Positions 24,667-33,456 of a stretch of DNA of 45,586 nucleotides are shown in pieces. Under the pieces are notes generated by a model. That model was not told the origin of the DNA, did not search any database, and saw only the letters and a list, made by a program, of their open reading frames with translations. Within the stretch, counting starts at the first letter, position 1. Each line of letters starts with the position of its first letter. The position numbers and the translations under genes are program-made. Origin of the DNA: Streptosporangium subroseum (GTDB taxonomy: Bacteria > Actinomycetota > Actinomycetes > Streptosporangiales > Streptosporangiaceae); assembly GCF_900188345.1 (NCBI RefSeq), contig NZ_FZOD01000075.1:1-45586 (forward strand). The letters are read 5' to 3'.

Positions 24667-25637
24667 CGGGCGTCCTCACCCTGCGGCGCGGTGCCTCGCC
24701 GGGCGGCGATCTCCGTGGCCAGGTCGAGGGCGGCCTGGGCGATGGCCCCGGCGGACTCGACGTCGTGCATGATCAGGGGGCGGGCCTCGACGAGGACGCC
24801 GTCGAGGGCGGTCCCGGCGTCCTCCTCGGCGACCAGCCAGCCGTCCATCAGCGGCGAGCCGTACAGCTCCAGGACCGCCTGGGCGGTGGTGTCCACGCCG
24901 ATCGCGGTGAGGCAGGCGTCGGCCATGCCCCGGACGGGAGCGCCGCCGACGATGGGGGAGACGCCGACGACCGTCTTGGCCTCGAGCGCCTCGCGAATGC
25001 CCTTGATCTGCAGGATCGTGCCGATGCTGACGACGGGGTTGGACGGGGGCAGGATCACCACGTCGGCGTCGGCGATGGCCTGGAGCACCCCGGGGGCGGG
25101 CTTGGCCTCGTCCGCGCCGACCAGGATGATCTGCTCGGCCGGGACCGAGGCGCGCAGCCGTACCCACCACTCCTGGAAGTGGACGGCTCGGCGGCCCTGC
25201 TCGTCGGAGATGACCACGTGGGTCTCGGTCCGGTCATCGCTCATCGGGATCAGCCGCACGCCCGGCTCCCAGCGTGCGCACAGCGCCTCGGTGACCGCCG
25301 AGAGCGGATATCCGGCGTCGATCATCTGGGTGCGCACGATGTGAGTGGCGAAGTCGCGGTCGCCCAGGCCGAACCACTGCGGCTCGACGCCGTAGGCGGC
25401 CAGCTCCTCCTTGACGACGTACGACTCCTTCTGCCGTCCCCAGCCCTGCTCCTCGTTGATGCCGCCACCCAGGGTGTACATCACGGTGTCCAGGTCGGGG
25501 CAGACCCGCAGACCGTAGAGGCTGATGTCGTCACCGGTGTTGCCGATGACGGTGATCTCTGAACTGGGAGTTACGGCGAGGAGGCCACGTAGGAAACGGG
25601 CTCCTCCGATTCCGCCGGCGAGGGCCACAATGCGCAT
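24663..25637 (-). CDS. fbiA: 2-phospho-L-lactate/PEP transferase of F420 biosynthesis
   Basis: A 324-residue CofD-family protein beginning MRIVALAGGIGGARFLRGL, the glycine-rich phosphate-binding loop, followed by VIGNTGDDISLYGLRVCPD and ILPPSNPVVSIGTIL (~200-214), both conserved in CofD/FbiA. It transfers the phosphoenolpyruvate-derived moiety of the FbiD product to FO, making dehydro-F420-0, which FbiB then reduces and glutamylates. The ATG at 25637 is used because the protein start matches the family exactly; the open frame extends further upstream but without family likeness. It forms an overlapping two-gene operon with fbiB. The FbiD gene is not present in this window. Confidence 0.96.
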   Translation of the reverse strand: MRIVALAGGIGGARFLRGLLAVTPSSEITVIGNTGDDISLYGLRVCPDLDTVMYTLGGGINEEQGWGRQKESYVVKEELAAYGVEPQWFGLGDRDFATHIVRTQMIDAGYPLSAVTEALCARWEPGVRLIPMSDDRTETHVVISDEQGRRAVHFQEWWVRLRASVPAEQIILVGADEAKPAPGVLQAIADADVVILPPSNPVVSIGTILQIKGIREALEAKTVVGVSPIVGGAPVRGMADACLTAIGVDTTAQAVLELYGSPLMDGWLVAEEDAGTALDGVLVEARPLIMHDVESAGAIAQAALDLATEIAARRGTAPQGEDAR

Positions 25638-25876
25638 GTCGTCCAGTCTTCCATTTGGTGGGCCGGGCCGTTCTAGGGGGCAGCCGGGGGAGTGGGGGAC
25701 AGTCTTTTCATGATCGTTATGATCATCGTCCGCGCTGGCGAGGCCGCCTGGCCCAATGTCCGAAATATGGGGCAATAGGGTTCAATGTAGTACTTATGAG
25801 ATTGGTGGGCTTCTTGAGACCACCGACACCAAAGTCGGCCATGTGCAAAACTGGCCCGGGTTTACCTAAAGACCCT

Positions 25877-28414
25877 ATGGGGGTAGTTGTGATCAATGTC
25901 GAGGCAGGCCGGCTTCGAGAAGCGGCTGCATGGCTCATGGTCGCCGTCGCGTCTATGGGCGTTCTCGTCGGCATCGAACGGCTGCTGTTCGGCGGGTTGC
26001 CTTTTGCCCTTCGTGCGGTGGGATACGTGGGTGATCTCACCTCGCCGGTGGTCACGGCGCTGCTTGTCGGCGCGGTGCTGCTGGCCAGTCACCTGGGCCC
26101 GGTGATCACGCGGTTCAACCTCATGGTCTACGCGGCCGTGGGAACCCTTGGGCTCTCCGCACTGTTCGGCCTGGTCGGACTGTTCGGCGGAGTTTTCAGC
26201 GGTGCGACGGACCTCATGCAGAAGATCGAGTTTCTTCTCCCCAGTCTTCCCGCACTCGGGTTGACCGTGGTCGCCCTGCTCTATCTGCTGCCGAAGGCGA
26301 CTTCGGCCCGGGCCCCGGCAGGCGGCATCCGCGCCGAGGCGGCCTTCGGCCGCCCCCAGGAGCAGTACGGCTACGCCCAGGGGCAGGCTCCCGCGCAGGG
26401 ATACGCGCCTCCCGGACAGGCCCCCTCCCAGGGACAGGCCCCCGCCCAGGGGTACGCGCCTTCCGCGGGTCAGCCCTCCCAGGGGCACGCCCCTCCCGTG
26501 ATGGGTCAGGCGCACTCCCCCGTGCCCACCCCGCAGGGCGGGCACGGGCATGTCCAGGGACAGCCGCCCCAGCAGGGCTTCCAGCCGCAGGATCAGGCAC
26601 CGCAGGGCGGGCACGCCTATGCGCAGGAGGCTCCGCCCGCTCCGGCACCCCACGTTCCGTACAGCCCGCCGGCGCTCCCGCCCGCGCCCAGCTCCGCCAA
26701 CGCCTCCGAAACGTACGGTCAGCCCGCGGAGGGGTACGGCCAGCCGCAGGGAGGTGCCTACACCCCGCCGGCGAACGACGGATACTCCCAGGCCGCCTAC
26801 GCGCAGCCGTCTCCGGAGGGTCAGCAGTACGGCGCCCCGTCGGGCGCTTACGCGCAGCCTCCTGCGGAGGGGCAGCCGTATGGCGCTCAGCCGGGCGCTT
26901 ACGCGCAGCCGCCTGCGGAGAGTCAGCAGTACGGCGCCCAGACCGGCGCCTACGCGCAGCCGCCTGCGGAGGGCCAGCAGTACGGCACCCAGCCGGGTAC
27001 CTACGCTCAGCCGCCTGCGGAGGGGCAGCCGTATGGCGCTCAGCCCGGCGGCTACGCTCAGCCGCCTGCGGAAAGTCAGCAGTACGGCACCCAGCCTGGC
27101 ACCTACGCGCAGCCGCCTGCGGATGGTCAGCAGTACGGCGCCCAGACCGGCGCCTACGCGCAGGCTCCGCAGCAGCCCGCCCCGCAGGCTCCGCCCGCTC
27201 TCCCGGCCCCGCCGGCCGAGGTCTACACCCCGAGTCCGTACGTCGCGGCGGACGTCCAGCCGCCGGCCCCGCCCAAGCCCTACGAGTCGCCCGCGGCCTA
27301 CGACCCGCTGAACTATTCCGCTCCCCTGGAGCAGTCGTCGGCCCCGGCCTATGCGGATTCGCAGCTTCCGGGCTACGGACAGCACTCCGAGACCCAGCCG
27401 GGCTACACCCAGCAGCCCGATTCCCAGCGTCCGGGGTACGGGCAGCAGGACTCGCAGAACTACGCCCAGCAGCCGAACCCCCAGCCTTCGGGGTACGGGC
27501 AGCAGGACCCTCAGGTTCCGGGGTACGGGCAGCAGGACTCGCAGATCCCGGCCTACGGACAGCAGGACTCGCAGATCCCGGCCTACGGACAGCAGGACTC
27601 GCAGAGCTACACCCAGCAGCCCGATTCCCAGCGTCCGGGGTACGGGCAGCCCGACTCCCAGCCTCAGGGGTACGGGCAGCAGGACTCGCAGAACTACGCC
27701 CAGCAGCCGGATCCCCAGATCCCGGGCTACGGGCAGCAGCCCGAGGCGCAGGCACCGCCGTCGTACGCACCGGCGGAGAGCCGCCCCAACCTGTCCTTCG
27801 AGAGCCAGTCGCAGTCGTCTTTCCCGCAGCCGCCGGAGAACTACGGCCAGCCGTTCCCCGGATACTCCAGCACGGAGTTCGGCCGGCCGACCGACCAGAA
27901 CCCGCAGTATCCGGCGCCGGCACCCGATCCGGTGGACCTCCGCTCCCAGCAGATCGCCCAGGCATACCAGCAGGCGGAGAGCTACCAGCAGCAGGCGCAG
28001 GGCACAGAACCGCAGTTGCGGGTCCCGGACTACCCCGAACACACGGCCTACCCGGAACACGCGGCCCCCGCGAGCAGCGGGAGCTACGACGACCCGTTCG
28101 GTCACCCGCAGACCCCGCAGACCTCCCAAACCCCGCCGGCCGCGCAGCCATACCAGCAGCAGACCAGCCACCAGTGGGACTCCTCGGCCGAGGCGACACT
28201 CCGTTTCGACCCGAATGCCTACCAGGCGGACCCGCTCGGCGCGCCCGGCCCCGCATCCAGATCTTGGGACTCCCAGCCCATAGACCCCACGGCGATCTAC
28301 AAGCCGGAGCGATCGGCCCAGGTCACGGAAGAGGAAACCCCCGATAGAGAGAGGGTGGGCCCCGGTCAGGATCAGAACATGTCCTGGTACGGTTCCGACC
28401 GCCGAGAGCACTGA
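25877..28414 (+). CDS. Membrane protein with very long Gln/Pro/Tyr/Gly repeat tail
   Basis: About 845 residues. The first ~145 hold four membrane helices (AAAWLMVAVASMGVLVGIE..., VVTALLVGAVLLASHL, a third around LMVYAAVGTLGLSALFGLVG, and LGLTVVALLYLLP). The remaining ~700 residues are low-complexity, rich in Gln, Pro, Tyr, Gly and Ala, with seven 17-residue and about ten 10-residue tandem repeats, and no ordered domain I can see. The end is acidic/polar. The ATG at 25877 has no ribosome site; a GTG at 25889 preceded by GGGGGT may be the true start. It sits between fbiA (divergent) and whiB. Function unknown; the tail probably lies in the cytoplasm if four helices are correct. Confidence 0.72.
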   Translation: MGVVVINVEAGRLREAAAWLMVAVASMGVLVGIERLLFGGLPFALRAVGYVGDLTSPVVTALLVGAVLLASHLGPVITRFNLMVYAAVGTLGLSALFGLVGLFGGVFSGATDLMQKIEFLLPSLPALGLTVVALLYLLPKATSARAPAGGIRAEAAFGRPQEQYGYAQGQAPAQGYAPPGQAPSQGQAPAQGYAPSAGQPSQGHAPPVMGQAHSPVPTPQGGHGHVQGQPPQQGFQPQDQAPQGGHAYAQEAPPAPAPHVPYSPPALPPAPSSANASETYGQPAEGYGQPQGGAYTPPANDGYSQAAYAQPSPEGQQYGAPSGAYAQPPAEGQPYGAQPGAYAQPPAESQQYGAQTGAYAQPPAEGQQYGTQPGTYAQPPAEGQPYGAQPGGYAQPPAESQQYGTQPGTYAQPPADGQQYGAQTGAYAQAPQQPAPQAPPALPAPPAEVYTPSPYVAADVQPPAPPKPYESPAAYDPLNYSAPLEQSSAPAYADSQLPGYGQHSETQPGYTQQPDSQRPGYGQQDSQNYAQQPNPQPSGYGQQDPQVPGYGQQDSQIPAYGQQDSQIPAYGQQDSQSYTQQPDSQRPGYGQPDSQPQGYGQQDSQNYAQQPDPQIPGYGQQPEAQAPPSYAPAESRPNLSFESQSQSSFPQPPENYGQPFPGYSSTEFGRPTDQNPQYPAPAPDPVDLRSQQIAQAYQQAESYQQQAQGTEPQLRVPDYPEHTAYPEHAAPASSGSYDDPFGHPQTPQTSQTPPAAQPYQQQTSHQWDSSAEATLRFDPNAYQADPLGAPGPASRSWDSQPIDPTAIYKPERSAQVTEEETPDRERVGPGQDQNMSWYGSDRREH
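26798..27154 (+). repeat. Seven tandem 51-bp repeats (17-residue unit)
   Basis: Seven exact-length 51-bp units encode variants of YAQPPAEGQQYGAQPGA. Some copies differ only at silent sites, which points to recent expansion or gene conversion. Confidence 0.93.
27361..27750 (+). repeat. 30-bp repeats (decapeptide GYGQQDSQIP type)
   Basis: Roughly ten imperfect decapeptide units (PGYGQQDSQ, with interspersed NYAQQP variants). Two neighbouring copies covering about 27535-27594 are identical in DNA sequence, suggesting very recent duplication. Confidence 0.88.
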
Positions 28415-28518
28415 AGGGCCAGGCGATCGTCACGATCGCATGGGGCGATCACCGTCGTGGCGAGCACACGACCCAGCACCGGGGAGAGCAGGTCTTTCCC
28501 CGGATACCGGCATGCCGC

Positions 28519-28559
28519 TTGACGCCACACGGGGCGCGCGCGTGTAATTACACACGTGT
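28519..28559 (+). promoter_or_regulatory. whiB promoter with overlapping palindromes
   Basis: TTGACG (28519-28524) and TGTAAT (28543-28548) are 18 bases apart. The -10 is embedded in the perfect 12-bp palindrome GTGTAATTACAC (28542-28553), directly followed by ACACGTGT (28552-28559). The leader to the GTG start is about 90 bases. Palindromes covering the -10 suggest an operator for a dimeric regulator (inference). Confidence 0.5.
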
Positions 28560-28643
28560 TGTTACGCCTTTCCTCTGGGTGGGTAAGAGGGAGGCGTTCA
28601 TATGGGGGGCTCCATTTGCGGGCGTGCGGCAGGGAGGTGTGCA

Positions 28644-28904
28644 GTGACCGACCTGGTCATCGCACAGGACAGCATCGCTGAAGAGCAGCTTGGCTGGCAG
28701 GAACGCGCCTTGTGTGCGCAGACCGACCCCGAGGCGTTCTTCCCGGAGAAGGGAGGCTCCACTCGGGAGGCCAAGAAGGTATGCCGCTCCTGTGAAGTGC
28801 GTGCCGAGTGTCTTGAGTACGCACTTGAGCATGATGAGCGGTTTGGCATATGGGGTGGGCTCTCCGAGCGGGAACGCCGCCGGATCAAGCGTGAGGCAGT
28901 CTGA
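28644..28904 (+). CDS. whiB: WhiB-family iron-sulfur transcription factor (WhiB/WhiB2 type)
   Basis: An 86-residue protein with the four cluster cysteines at C24, C47, C50 and C56 (C-x22-C-x2-C-x5-C), the GIWGG turn (68-72) and a basic C-terminal ERERRRIKRE. It is nearly identical in pattern to Streptomyces WhiB, including WQERALCAQTDPE and FFPEKGGSTREAKKVC. WhiB binds a 4Fe-4S cluster and works with WhiA to control sporulation septation; the mycobacterial homologue WhiB2 controls cell division. The GTG at 28644 has GGGAGG six bases upstream. Downstream gene order (GT2, DUF5719, DUF3499, manB) also matches the whiB locus. Confidence 0.95.
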   Translation: MTDLVIAQDSIAEEQLGWQERALCAQTDPEAFFPEKGGSTREAKKVCRSCEVRAECLEYALEHDERFGIWGGLSERERRRIKREAV

Positions 28905-28951
28905 CAGGCAGTGCGTGGCGTCCATTGAGGACGCTTGGCGAATATCTCCAG

Positions 28952-28988
28952 GGGCCACGTGGCCGGCCGGTCGCGTGGCCCTTTTTTT
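28952..28988 (+). terminator. Intrinsic terminator after whiB
   Basis: Stem GGGCCACG (28952-28959) pairs with CGTGGCCC (28974-28981), followed at once by seven T. It is the only classic U-tract terminator I see in the window and isolates whiB from the next gene. Confidence 0.9.
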
Positions 28989-29076
28989 GTGCATACGACC
29001 AGGCATAAGACGTAGAGGGACATAGGGTGCCGTATCGTTGTCGCCGATCAGCACCCCCCTCTGAACCGCGGGACGT

Positions 29077-31947
29077 ATGTCCATCACCGACCCCCCACGC
29101 ACCCACCACACCGTCACCGCGATCGTCGTGTCCCACGACGGCGCCCGCTGGCTGGGGGAGACCCTTGAGGCACTGCTCAAGCAGACCCGGCCCGTGGACC
29201 GGGTCGTCGGGGTGGACAACGGCAGCAGGGACGGCAGCGCCACACTGCTGACCGGCTCCCTCGGCCCGAACGCCGTGCTCACCCTCCCTCGCTCGACCGG
29301 CTTCGGCCAGGCCGTCGCCGAGGTGCTCGACCGCCTGGGACCCGGCGGGGGGCAGGAGTGGATCTGGCTGCTGCACGACGACTGCGCGCCGGACGCCCGA
29401 GCCCTGCAGACCCTGCTCTGGGCCGCGGACCAGGATCCCAAGGCCGGAGTGCTCGGCCCGAAGCTCCGCGACTGGATGGACCGGCGGCTCCTGCTGGAGC
29501 TCGGCGTCACCGTCGACCGTACGGGCCGCAGGGACACCGGGCTGGAGGCCCGCGAGTTCGACCAGGGGCAGTACGACGACGGCATCAAGGACGTGCTCTC
29601 GGTCTCCAGCGCGGGGATGCTGATCCGCAGGGACGTCTGGGACGAGGTGGGCGGGCTCGACCCCGCCCTGCCGCTGTTCCGTGACGACCTCGACCTGTGC
29701 TGGCGGGTCAGGGCCGCCGGGCACCGCGTGCAGAACGTCCCCTCGGCGGTCGCCTGGCACGCCGAGGCCGCCACCCGCCGCCGGCGTCGCATCACCGCCA
29801 GCGGCGACCACCCCCGCCGCCTGGACCGCCGTAACGCCATCTTCGTGGTCATGGCGAACCTGCCGTTCCGGCCCCTGCTGTGGGCGCTGGTCCGCAACCT
29901 GTTCGGCTCGATCTTCCGTACGGTGCTGTTCCTGGTGGCCAAGCAGCCCGCCAACGCGATGGACGAGTTCGCCGCGTTCGGCTCGGTGTTCGGCCATCCC
30001 ACCCGGATCATCAGAGCCCGGCGCGCCCGGGCCAAGGGGCGCAAGCAGAGCTACGCGGCGATCAGCCGGCTGCTGACCCCGCCGGGCGCGGGCTACCGGC
30101 GGCTCGCGGACCGGGCCCAGAGTTACCTCGCCGGGGCCGGTTTTGTGGAGTCCGCGGGCAGGCACCATCTCGTTGCCCCCACGCAGCAGGAGGAGGACGG
30201 AGAGGAGCTGCTCGCCGATGCCGGGGTGCTGCAGCGAACCTTCAGCAACCCGGGCGTCCTGCTCTTCCTGGCGCTGGCCCTGGTCACGCTGATCGCGGAG
30301 CGCGCCCTGCTCGGCGGCGCCAGGATGGGAGGCGGCGCGCTCGTCCCGGTGGTCGGCGGGGCCTCCGACCTATGGAACCTCTATACCGAGGGATACCACC
30401 AGACGGGTCTGGGCAGCGACGGGTGGGCTCCGCCGTATGTCGCGGTGCTGGCCGCGCTGTCTACGGTGCTGCTCGGCAAGACCTGGCTCGCGGTCTCCCT
30501 GCTCCTGCTCGGCTGCGTGCCGCTGGCCGGGTTCTCCGCCTACGCGGCGACCCGGTCGTTGATCTCCGGACGGTGGACCCGCGTCTGGCTGGCCTCCTCC
30601 TACGCGCTGCTGCCCGTGGCCACCGGCACGATCTCCGCCGGACGGCTCGGCACCGCCGTGGTCTTCGTGCTGCTGCCCGTCTACGCGGCGCTGGCCACCA
30701 CCGTGCTCGCGGGAGAACGCCGCCGCGCCCGCCGCGCCGCCTGGGGCCTCGGTCTCCTCCTGGCCGTCGGCACGGCCTTCGCCCCGCTGGTCTACCCCCT
30801 CACCGCGATCCTCGGCGCGCTGGCCGCACTGGCCTTTCCGCGCCGGGGCGTCGTCGTCTCGGTGGTCATCGCGTTCGGGGTCCCGCCGGCACTGCTGTTC
30901 CCCTGGCTGGCCCAGATGGTCAGGAACCCGGGGCAGCTCCTGCTGGAGGCCGGGCTGCACCAGCCCGGCCTGGTCGACCCCCGGCTGCCCGCCGAGTCGC
31001 TGCTGCTGCTCAGCCCCGGCGGTCCCGGAATGCCGCCGCTGTGGGTGACGGGAGGCCTCATAGCCGCCTGCCTGGGCGCGCTGCTGATGCGCCGCAACCG
31101 GATGATCATCGCGGTCGGCTGGGGCGTCGCGCTCTTCGGCGTGCTGGTGGCGATCCTGGTCAGCAGGACCCCGGTCACCTCCCTGAACGGCGATGCCCAG
31201 GCGCCCGCCTGGCCGGGAGTGCCGCTGGCCTTCGCCGCCACGGGCATGCTCATGGTGGCCGCCCTCACCGCCCACCGGATCGCCGAGTTCTACGCGGCGG
31301 GCGGGACGCGCAGGATCGCCGCACTGGCCGTCGTGCTCGTCGCGTTCTCCACACCGCTGCTCGCTGCGGGCATGTGGATCACCAAGGGCGTGGAGGGGCC
31401 GATCAGCGGAACCGTGCGCGAGGTGGTACCCGCGCTGGCGGCGGTCAACTCCGCCGGCGGCGAGCGGACCCTGATCCTCCGCGCCAAGCAGGGCGCGCTG
31501 ACCTTCACCGTGCTGCGTGGCCGGACCCCGGTGGTCGGCGAGGCCGACATCCCCGTGCCCGACGGCCCCCGCGAGCAGGTCCGTATCGCCGTGGCCGGGC
31601 TGGTGTCGGGCAGGGGCGGCGACGACGCCCGCGTGCTGGTGACCCACGGCGTGCAGTACGTCGTGATGACCGCACCGGTGGATCCGGAGATCAGCCACGC
31701 GCTGGACTCCCAGCCGGCCCTGGCCAGGATGAGCCTGTCCCGCACGGTCGGCGTGTGGCGGCTGGTCCAGCCCGCCACCCTTCCCCCCGCCCCGCCCGAT
31801 GACCCCTGGCACAGTCGCTGGCTCTTGGCACAGGCCCTGATGGTGCTGGTCGTCTCAGTCCTGGCGGCGCCCGGCTCACGGACCGAGACCGACGAGCAGG
31901 CCCCGCAGGACAGGTCCGAGCCCGTGAGAGAGCTGGCCACCCGGTGA
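29077..31947 (+). CDS. Giant GT2 glycosyltransferase with polytopic C-terminal half
   Basis: A 956-residue protein. Residues ~10-290 form a GT-A domain: VTAIVVSHDGARWLGETLEA, VDNGSRDGSATLL, WLLHDDCAPDARAL (metal site) and LFRDDLDLCWRVRAAGHRV, resembling rhamnosyl/galactofuranosyl-type GT2 enzymes. After ~residue 385 come about twelve membrane helices and an outside region near the end. This large architecture is conserved beside whiB in actinobacteria. The final codons overlap the DUF5719 start (GTGA), so the two products probably work together. Role in surface polysaccharide synthesis is inferred; donor and acceptor unknown. Confidence 0.88.
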   Translation: MSITDPPRTHHTVTAIVVSHDGARWLGETLEALLKQTRPVDRVVGVDNGSRDGSATLLTGSLGPNAVLTLPRSTGFGQAVAEVLDRLGPGGGQEWIWLLHDDCAPDARALQTLLWAADQDPKAGVLGPKLRDWMDRRLLLELGVTVDRTGRRDTGLEAREFDQGQYDDGIKDVLSVSSAGMLIRRDVWDEVGGLDPALPLFRDDLDLCWRVRAAGHRVQNVPSAVAWHAEAATRRRRRITASGDHPRRLDRRNAIFVVMANLPFRPLLWALVRNLFGSIFRTVLFLVAKQPANAMDEFAAFGSVFGHPTRIIRARRARAKGRKQSYAAISRLLTPPGAGYRRLADRAQSYLAGAGFVESAGRHHLVAPTQQEEDGEELLADAGVLQRTFSNPGVLLFLALALVTLIAERALLGGARMGGGALVPVVGGASDLWNLYTEGYHQTGLGSDGWAPPYVAVLAALSTVLLGKTWLAVSLLLLGCVPLAGFSAYAATRSLISGRWTRVWLASSYALLPVATGTISAGRLGTAVVFVLLPVYAALATTVLAGERRRARRAAWGLGLLLAVGTAFAPLVYPLTAILGALAALAFPRRGVVVSVVIAFGVPPALLFPWLAQMVRNPGQLLLEAGLHQPGLVDPRLPAESLLLLSPGGPGMPPLWVTGGLIAACLGALLMRRNRMIIAVGWGVALFGVLVAILVSRTPVTSLNGDAQAPAWPGVPLAFAATGMLMVAALTAHRIAEFYAAGGTRRIAALAVVLVAFSTPLLAAGMWITKGVEGPISGTVREVVPALAAVNSAGGERTLILRAKQGALTFTVLRGRTPVVGEADIPVPDGPREQVRIAVAGLVSGRGGDDARVLVTHGVQYVVMTAPVDPEISHALDSQPALARMSLSRTVGVWRLVQPATLPPAPPDDPWHSRWLLAQALMVLVVSVLAAPGSRTETDEQAPQDRSEPVRELATR

Positions 31948-33359
31948 AATCCCTGATCGAGAACAGGTTCGGCCTCCTGGTCCTCGTCCTGGTGGCCCTG
32001 CTCGCCCTGTACGGCGTGGCCTTCGCGACCCAGCCGAAGGCCGTCGCCATGCCCGTGCCCAAGGCTCAGAAGGTGCCCGTCGCCTCCGTGACGGCCGTCT
32101 GCCCCGATCCCGGCGACACCGACGTCGGCGTGGTCACCCCGCCGGGCGGCCAGGGCCCGGGAGCCACGACGCTCGACGCGAAGGGCAAGACCCTCGCCAC
32201 CCTGGACACCCCCGGCAACCTCTGGCACGAGAAGATCCCCGCGAAGTCTCCGCCCCTCGTCGTGACGGCCACCGGGAGCATGGCCGCGGGCCTGGAGGCG
32301 GCGCAGACCCGCGAGGAGACGGCGGGCGCGCAGCGGGGGCTGGCCGGAGTACGGTGTGCCGAGCCGGTCGCGAGCACCTGGCTGATCGGGCCGGGACCGT
32401 CCGCGGCCGACGTCACGCTCCACCTCACCAACGCCGACCTCGCTCCGGCCATCGTGGAGATCATGGTCTACTCCGGCGAGGGCCCGGTGGTCGGCGACTC
32501 CGGCGGCGCGTTCACGATCAAGCCGGGCGAGAGCCGTACGATCGACGTCAGGGACCTGGCGTCCTCACCCCTGGTGATGGCCGTCGAGGTGCGCACCAGC
32601 TCCGGCAGGGTCACCGCCGCGGCCCGGGCGGTCATGAACAACGGGCGGGGCGTCGACTGGCTGCCGGTGTCCGCCCCTCCCGCGACCCGTGTCGTGGTGC
32701 CGGGCATCCCGGGCGGCGGCGGCAAGCGCGAACTGCTCGTCGCCTCCATATCCGAGGCCGACACCCTGGTCGAGGTCAAGGCGCTCACTCCCGACGGCAC
32801 CTACGCCCTCAAGGGCCGCGAGCTGGTCGAGGTGCCCGCGGGCTCCGTCGCCACCCTCGACCTGTCCAGCGGGATCGGCGGTCAGCCCTCCGCGCTCGTG
32901 CTCACCTCGGACACGCCGATCGTGGCCGGGGTGAGCGTCACCGGAACCGGCGCGAGGAGCGAGGTGGCCTTCACCGCCGGGGCGACCCCGATCGACCTGG
33001 GCAGCGTGGTCGCCGACAACCGCACGGGCGGAAAGAAGAGCTCCCGGCTCCTGCTGACCGCGCCGGAGGCGGCGGGGAAGGTGAACGTGCAGGTGGTGCC
33101 GCGCAAGGGCGAGGCACCCCCGCCGGTCGAGGTGAACATCGCGGCGTCACGGACCAGGGAGATCAAGCTGCCCAAGATGGGCGACGCCTTCTCGGTGGTC
33201 GTGCTGCCGCTGCCGGGTTCGGGGCCGGTGTACGGCGGGCGGGTGATGGACGAGCCGGTCAAGGGCGGCCTCGTGCTGACCGCACAGCCGCTGGCCCCCG
33301 CCCGCCTGTGGGCGCTGGTTCCCCCGATCACCGAGTCGGTGGCGACGGTGCTGCCCTGA
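31944..33359 (+). CDS. DUF5719-type anchored extracellular protein
   Basis: A 471-residue protein with one N-terminal helix (~8-28, GLLVLVLVALLALYGVAFA) and an all-beta-looking exterior rich in Val, Thr and Gly, with PDPGDTDVGV early and repeated strands such as VVPGIPGGGGKRELLVAS. This is the DUF5719 pattern seen downstream of the large GT2 in actinobacterial whiB loci. Biochemical function is unknown. The GTG start overlaps the GT2 stop codon by four bases, indicating translational coupling and probably a shared complex. Confidence 0.8.
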   Translation: MKSLIENRFGLLVLVLVALLALYGVAFATQPKAVAMPVPKAQKVPVASVTAVCPDPGDTDVGVVTPPGGQGPGATTLDAKGKTLATLDTPGNLWHEKIPAKSPPLVVTATGSMAAGLEAAQTREETAGAQRGLAGVRCAEPVASTWLIGPGPSAADVTLHLTNADLAPAIVEIMVYSGEGPVVGDSGGAFTIKPGESRTIDVRDLASSPLVMAVEVRTSSGRVTAAARAVMNNGRGVDWLPVSAPPATRVVVPGIPGGGGKRELLVASISEADTLVEVKALTPDGTYALKGRELVEVPAGSVATLDLSSGIGGQPSALVLTSDTPIVAGVSVTGTGARSEVAFTAGATPIDLGSVVADNRTGGKKSSRLLLTAPEAAGKVNVQVVPRKGEAPPPVEVNIAASRTREIKLPKMGDAFSVVVLPLPGSGPVYGGRVMDEPVKGGLVLTAQPLAPARLWALVPPITESVATVLP

Positions 33360-33379
33360 GGCCCTGGAGCTTTGAGGTA

Positions 33380-33430
33380 CCGAGGTCTTGAACCTCGGGG
33401 TGTCGAAGTCCCGAGGTCCTGAAATCTCGG
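33380..33430. terminator. Two tandem hairpins between convergent genes
   Basis: CCGAGGT-CTTGA-ACCTCGG (33380-33398) is a perfect 7-bp stem. A diverged copy starts at 33411, 31 bases later, with a G-U containing stem. They lie between the DUF5719 and metallopeptidase-like stop codons and can act on both strands. Confidence 0.55.
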
Positions 33431-33456
33431 GGGTGCCGAAGCTCAGGGGCCGGCGC

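Noticed and set aside
25862..28411. Long minus-strand open frame (849 codons) opposite the repeat-tail protein
   Set aside because: It mirrors the repeat on the other strand, is very Arg/Leu/Gly-rich and has no recognisable domain or ribosome site. The plus frame has coherent membrane helices.
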